Part shown: positions 59,587 to 64,000 of the stretch, in pieces
Numbering within the stretch: position 1 is the stretch's first letter
Layout of the letters: each line of letters opens with the position of its first letter
Source of the DNA: Anagrus nilaparvatae
Lineage: Eukaryota; Arthropoda; Insecta; Hymenoptera; Mymaridae
Assembly: GCA_022575985.1 (NCBI GenBank)
Contig: JAKSXM010000007.1
Location: 50,436,501-50,500,500, forward strand
DNA length: 64,000 nt
Direction of reading: 5' to 3'
The notes under the pieces: generated by a model
The model's database searches: none
Told to the model about the DNA's origin: nothing
What the model saw: the letters and a program-made list of their open reading frames with translations, nothing else
Made by a program: the position numbers and the translations under genes

Positions 59587-60509
59587 TGCATCCCTATAAA
59601 ATATAAATTTATACATATATACTCATATTAGATTTATACTATATAGGAGAATATTCTTTTTTTCCCCTTCATAAAAAAAGTATATACCTATCTACACTTG
59701 TGCATATAGGGCTTTTAAGGACTTTTTGTCATATGTGTTTCACCAGGTCAGGTCAACGTCCTATCAGGTATATAATATATTATAATAAAAAAGAGAGTAC
59801 GTTGAACGCAATCCTCGAGATATTGCACTCTTTGATTATATATGAATGCACTTCTTCAATATATATTTTATACACCCTTTTTTTTACTAAGCTATTGGAT
59901 CTTTTTCCCTCTTTTTTCCTTTTACTCTCACTCTTGTTATTATTGTATTGTTGACGTATATATAAACGCATGTGTTTATCTGAGGGGTTTAAGGTTTAAC
60001 TTCCTTTTTTTCTTTTTTATTCTTATATATATTTTTATATGAAAAGAATGAAGTACCTTGTCAGTTTTACGTAATGTATAAATAAATGTATTTTCATAGG
60101 TAGGTAAAAACACTTTGTTCCATATTTTTCTTTCACTCGTGTATACTTTCAAAAAACAAATATATATATAAAACATTTGTGAAAAAAAAATTTATGTTTA
60201 TTCTTATGCATAACATTTTTATAATTATTTCACTAATTAATGTTTGAGACAGGTCAGGAATTAGCTGCAGGGTGCATTGTTATTTTTTTTCTTTTATGTT
60301 TAGAATCTGTGGGATTTTATTAAAAAATATTTTTATTTTCATTTAAAATACTTATAGTAATATTTTACTTTGGCATTCAAGTTACAAAGATGTTTTCATT
60401 AATATGCCATTAGGTTAGATACTATAATTTTTTATCCAGATTTTTGGATTTAGCAACTTCAAAAACCCCCGTTATAAATTTTGAATAAATAGTATATTAC
60501 GAAATCTGG
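58430..60509. other. AT-rich spacer with microsatellites
   Basis: (TA)n near 59090-59105 and (ATC)n at about 59555-59585. Overlapping short frames at 59700-60176 lie on both strands and have hydrophobic, low-complexity translations. No gene called. Confidence 0.4.
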
Positions 60510-60715
60510 CTAGTTTGTGGCTAGGAAAATAAAGACTGGCTCAAACCGCACCTAAATTACCTTCCGAGACGAAGCCAAGGGTGGTAAACTACGATTTGGA
60601 GCATTCTTTTTTTATAGACAAGGGTCGTAAACGATTTTTCTGCAGCAGTAGCGAGAAATCACGACTTCATTGGCCATGCAGCAGCCAAGAAATCGTTATT
60701 TTGTGGCCACTGTCC
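60510..60715. repeat. Relative of the insertion in the Penelope RT
   Basis: GGCTAGGAAAATAAAGACTG, GGGTCGTAAACGATTTTTCT, GCGAGAAATCACGAC and TGTGGCCACTGTCC match the order of blocks at 57380-57530, with GC-rich stretches unusual for the region. Confidence 0.5.
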
Positions 60716-60962
60716 AACAAACAAAAAAATATTTTTTAATAATAAACTTTATTATAAATGTGGAACGTTTGGTCCACAAAATATGCGTAAAAACGCCTGA
60801 TTTGCATGTTCAACACATAGTATATATTTTTTGAAGGGTTGTAGGTCAAAGTTAACTATAAAACTGATAAAATAATTTTTACCAGTTTATTTATTTTTAA
60901 AATAGTTTTTTTATCTTAAACGACTGTTGCATTCAAATTTCTATGAAAATTTCAGGGTTTTA

Positions 60963-61402
60963 GGGTGCGTTTAGATGGTCTTCTTATGCCTTCTTACTTC
61001 TTATGCTTCTTAGCGCAAAAATTCCAACTAATTTTATTCAATTCTCTTATTTTCTTAATTTACGTACCTAAAAATATTGATTTATTTAAATTAATAATTA
61101 ATTAAATAAATCATCCTAATTAATTTTTATATAAGTTTCAAAGTAATTATAAGTATAATAGAAAAAAGTAGAAAGTTAGGTTATGTTATTCAAGCAATCG
61201 TAAATAAACGATTTTAGTTGTAATTTTTAGTAAAAAATAAGGTTTATATTATTATTTAAGTTTAATCTTTGTAAAAATACAATATTTAATTAAAAAAATT
61301 AATATATTAGGGTGCAGAATGCATAAAAAAATTAAAAATTTGAATTTTTGCGCTAAGAAGCATAAGAAGTAAGAAGGCATAAGAAGACCATCTAAACGCA
61401 CT
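60963..61402. mobile_element. 440-bp element with ~60-bp TIRs
   Basis: GGGTGCGTTTAGATGGTCTT at the left and AAGACCATCTAAACGCACTC at the right. The inverted match continues for about 60 bp through TTCTTATGCCTTCTTACTTC and GCTTCTTAGCGCAAAAATT. The interior is AT-rich and non-coding. No clear target duplication; superfamily undetermined. Confidence 0.85.
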
Positions 61403-61477
61403 CTTATTCACCCGACGCTAATTGGTTAAATTATCAAAACTTAAATTCTAAAATATATGCCTTCTTTTGTAAATACT

Positions 61478-62132
61478 GGGTCTGTTCTTTTTGTCCCAAA
61501 AAAGTAGATCTCATGTAAAACCAGAGCAGAAAAACGCGCTTATTTAAAATATTTTTTTGGTTAGATTGTTATTTAATTAAATTTTGATTAATTTTTTTTT
61601 TTTCTAAATAATAGATTATTAGGTCTGTTCTTTTTGTCCCAAAAAAGTTAACCTGGAGCAAAACTAAACAGAACGCGCGTTCTTTTTCATGGCGGTAATT
61701 TAAAAAGGAAAACGTTTTTTTGGGGATAAAATTTTTTTACTAAAAATTAAATGTTAAAACATGTTTAATTTAGTTTTTTATCGATAGCATTAAATAATCT
61801 ATTATTTAAAATAAAAAAAAATAATAAAAATTTAAATAAAATACAATCTAACCTACAAAATGTTTGAAATAAGCGCGCATTTTTTTTCTCTGTTTAACTC
61901 CAGTTCTACTTTTTCGGGACAAAAAGAACAGACCTATTTAATTCTATTGAAAAAAGCTATATTAAACACGATTTGACAATTAATTTTTATTCTAAAAAGT
62001 TTTATCCCAAAAAGATGTTTTCCTTTTGTTTTCCTTGTTAAATTATCGCCATGAAAAAGAACGCGCGTTCTTTTTACAGTTTAACCCTAGTTTTGCTTTA
62101 GTTCTAGGATTTGGGGACGAACAAAAAAACCC
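61478..62132. mobile_element. GGTCTGTTCTTTTTGTCCC MITE split by a second copy
   Basis: Outer copy: GGGTCTGTTCTTTTTGTCCC at 61478 and GGGGACGAACAAAAAAACCC ending at 62132. Its sequence is split at about 61620 and resumes after 61936 (TTAAACACGATTTGACAATT, TCGCCATGAAAAAGAACGCG). Non-coding. Confidence 0.7.
61621..61935. mobile_element. Inner copy of the same MITE
   Basis: AGGTCTGTTCTTTTTGTCCC at the left and GGGACAAAAAGAACAGACCT at the right, 315 bp, with GAACGCGCGTTC and TCATGGCGGTAATTT subterminal. It sits inside the outer copy 61478-62132. Confidence 0.85.
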
Positions 62133-64000
62133 AATAATGAAACAATAATTAATATTTATACGAAAACTTGCGAATTGAGATTTGATATTGCAAGTATAAT
62201 TTATTTTGTATATGAAATAAATACCTATAGTTAAAAACAACTTTGATTATTTATTAATATGCTAAATAATAATTTCAAACGGTTATGAGATTTATCCTTA
62301 TTTATACTTTTGTAAAGACAATTTACTTTCGAGAAAAACTTACTTAAATAACTAAAATAAAAAAAAAAATAAAATTCTGTAAATTTTTTAATTTTTTAGA
62401 AAAGATATAATTATCAGCGATATTTTTTTTAGTTTTGTATTTCTTTTTACAAATTATATAGTTACATATTTTTAAAATATATGCATTTTAATTTTCATAG
62501 CATTATTTTATACACTTTAAAATTAAATATTCAAAAATATAAGCTCGTGTGTACGCAAACAAGAAAAATTTTTTTTTTGTAAATTTACATTGAATAAGTA
62601 TTTATATCGTTGAATATTTATTAAATTGAAAAATGTATTTAATTTTTTGTGAATTCAAGCATTAAAAAAACAATTTTTCACTATCTATACCGATACATAT
62701 TTTAATTTAATACTTACAAAAATAACAATAATAATGAAAAATTTGATTAAAAAAAAAAAATTTGTATATTTTGTCAAAGTAAAACTACATCATGAATAAA
62801 TTGCCTTGAAGGTATTTTATGCGTATAAATTATAAAACTAAATATTGGTTTTTTTAGCGAAAATTGTTTTTACATCAAAGTGCATCATTTTATGTAAATT
62901 ACATATTTTGTATATTAAATAATTTACATTTTAGTACCATATTAATTGGTTAGATGTGAGTGTAGTTTAAATATATAGAAAATTTTGGAAAAGCGACGAA
63001 ATTAATGTAATTATAAACATAGTTTTTTATTTATTTATTTATAAATTACTATCATGTACTCGAATTTTATATTGGAAAATTTTCAATTTTTTTTTTATTA
63101 ACGTAAAAAACATATTTAAATGCAAAAATATGCATAAAACAAAATAGTTTTTTAAAAAAATAAAGAAAACAAACCTGAAATATCGTATAATAAAAAGTTA
63201 AATGAAAGAAAATAACTCATGAATTCGTATCAAGATCTATTGATTCGAATAAACGTAGCAAAAAAAAATTTTCTGTTTAATAAAGATAAGCACGTGTGGC
63301 TGAGTAGTGTATCGATGGTCTATTGCTCATTTTTTTTTCGTTTTTCTTTTTCATCTCATTTTTATAACTTCGCACTCGCTGACTTTTAACGTACATAATA
63401 GACAGGTTGTAGAAAGAGAGTATCAAAGAAATTTTTTTTTATAGATCTAGTTATTTCAAGCTTTTTTGTCTGAATATAACGTTTTTTATTTTTTGGCTTG
63501 TAATTTTTTTCTTTTTCTTTGCACGCAAACCAGTAGATATCGTTTTCACACAGGGTGATAATATAATGTACATTTTTTTTTACAGAGATATTGTATGTAC
63601 TTGAAGAACGTATATTTTTTACTATTGCATTATATATAACCTATGTATCATGCAATAGTTTGGTGTATTTGATACGTGATTCTCGTTTTCTTTTTACTTT
63701 TTTCTGGACTTTTTACCTTTTTTTTGGATACATTTTTTTATATAAATTTTCTTTTTTTAAATTCTTACACAATTTAATAATATAGAAAAAAGCAGGTGGA
63801 CAAATTTTTTTGTTTTTTTGGAAATTCGTAGGATTTAATTAGTTTAGTTGAACACATAGTACATACCTATATGAGATTTTTTTCTTTTTATTTTTAATAC
63901 TGCAATGGTTTTTACTAAAGCTTTTGATGTTTAAAAAAAAAAAGTAGAGTTCATGGTATTTCACTTGAACAAATAAAATTTAATGAAACGTGTATTTGTA
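62133..64000. other. AT-rich spacer to window end
   Basis: No supported genes or element ends. Frames at 62043-62240 and 63591-63785 are low-complexity hydrophobic or MITE-derived translations. Confidence 0.4.

Noticed and set aside
59700..60176. Overlapping short frames on both strands
   Set aside because: Low-complexity Ile/Phe/Tyr/Leu-rich translations in AT-rich DNA, no domain.

Overview
The window looks like nuclear DNA of an arthropod. It is very AT-rich, the genes are split by GT-AG introns, and most of it consists of transposon remnants, fold-back elements and satellite DNA. The only host protein genes I can support are three S1-family serine proteases, all on the minus strand. They have Gly at chymotrypsin position 189, as described for fire-ant chymotrypsin. 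Together with the extreme AT content this suggests an insect, perhaps a hymenopteran such as a parasitoid wasp. The species is an inference and not established.

Layout. 1-4.5 kb: a TTAA-flanked fold-back element, a LINE 3' tail, two copies of a repeat family bounded by CATGGAACATGTTTA, a reverse-transcriptase fragment, and a MULE-like transposase remnant. 4.7-19.2 kb: three tandem S1 protease paralogues with four-exon structures. The two downstream copies (11.5-13.0 and 16.5-19.2 kb) are intact, each 795 nt of CDS coding for 264 aa. The first (4.7-9.6 kb) is broken by a ~0.6 kb insertion directly after the catalytic Asp. 20.2-21.2 kb: a decayed hAT-type transposase with a small Harbinger-like MITE inside it. 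22.9-23.4 kb: an unrecognised higher-GC duplicated segment. 26.4-32.6 kb: another CATGGAACATG-family copy, a 2.1 kb TTAA-flanked giant fold-back element, a tRNA-like (SINE-like) remnant, a hammerhead-like motif, a 1 kb fold-back element and a 5'-truncated LINE. 35.0-36.2 kb: a second copy of that fold-back.

36.9-46.3 kb is the most unusual region. A ~8.8 kb satellite of 114-115 bp monomers is bounded on both sides by diverged inverted repeats of ~300 bp. It is interrupted by a ~480 bp TIR element and by a Tigger/pogo-like element that keeps only the CENP-B-type DNA-binding part of its transposase. A second tandem array (~165 bp period, 46.4-47.9 kb) follows.

48-64 kb is nearly gene-free AT-rich DNA with several well-bounded MITEs, a broken Penelope-like retroelement (56.9-58.0 kb), and a small higher-GC, coding-like island at 58.0-58.4 kb.

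How the parts work together: the proteases form one tandem family with shared exon phases and TATA boxes and are probably secreted digestive or extracellular enzymes. The rest is mobile and satellite DNA. Several of the element families here share one design, inverted termini enclosing tandem repeats. No CRISPR arrays, rRNA genes or operons are seen. All functions are inferred from sequence motifs alone.
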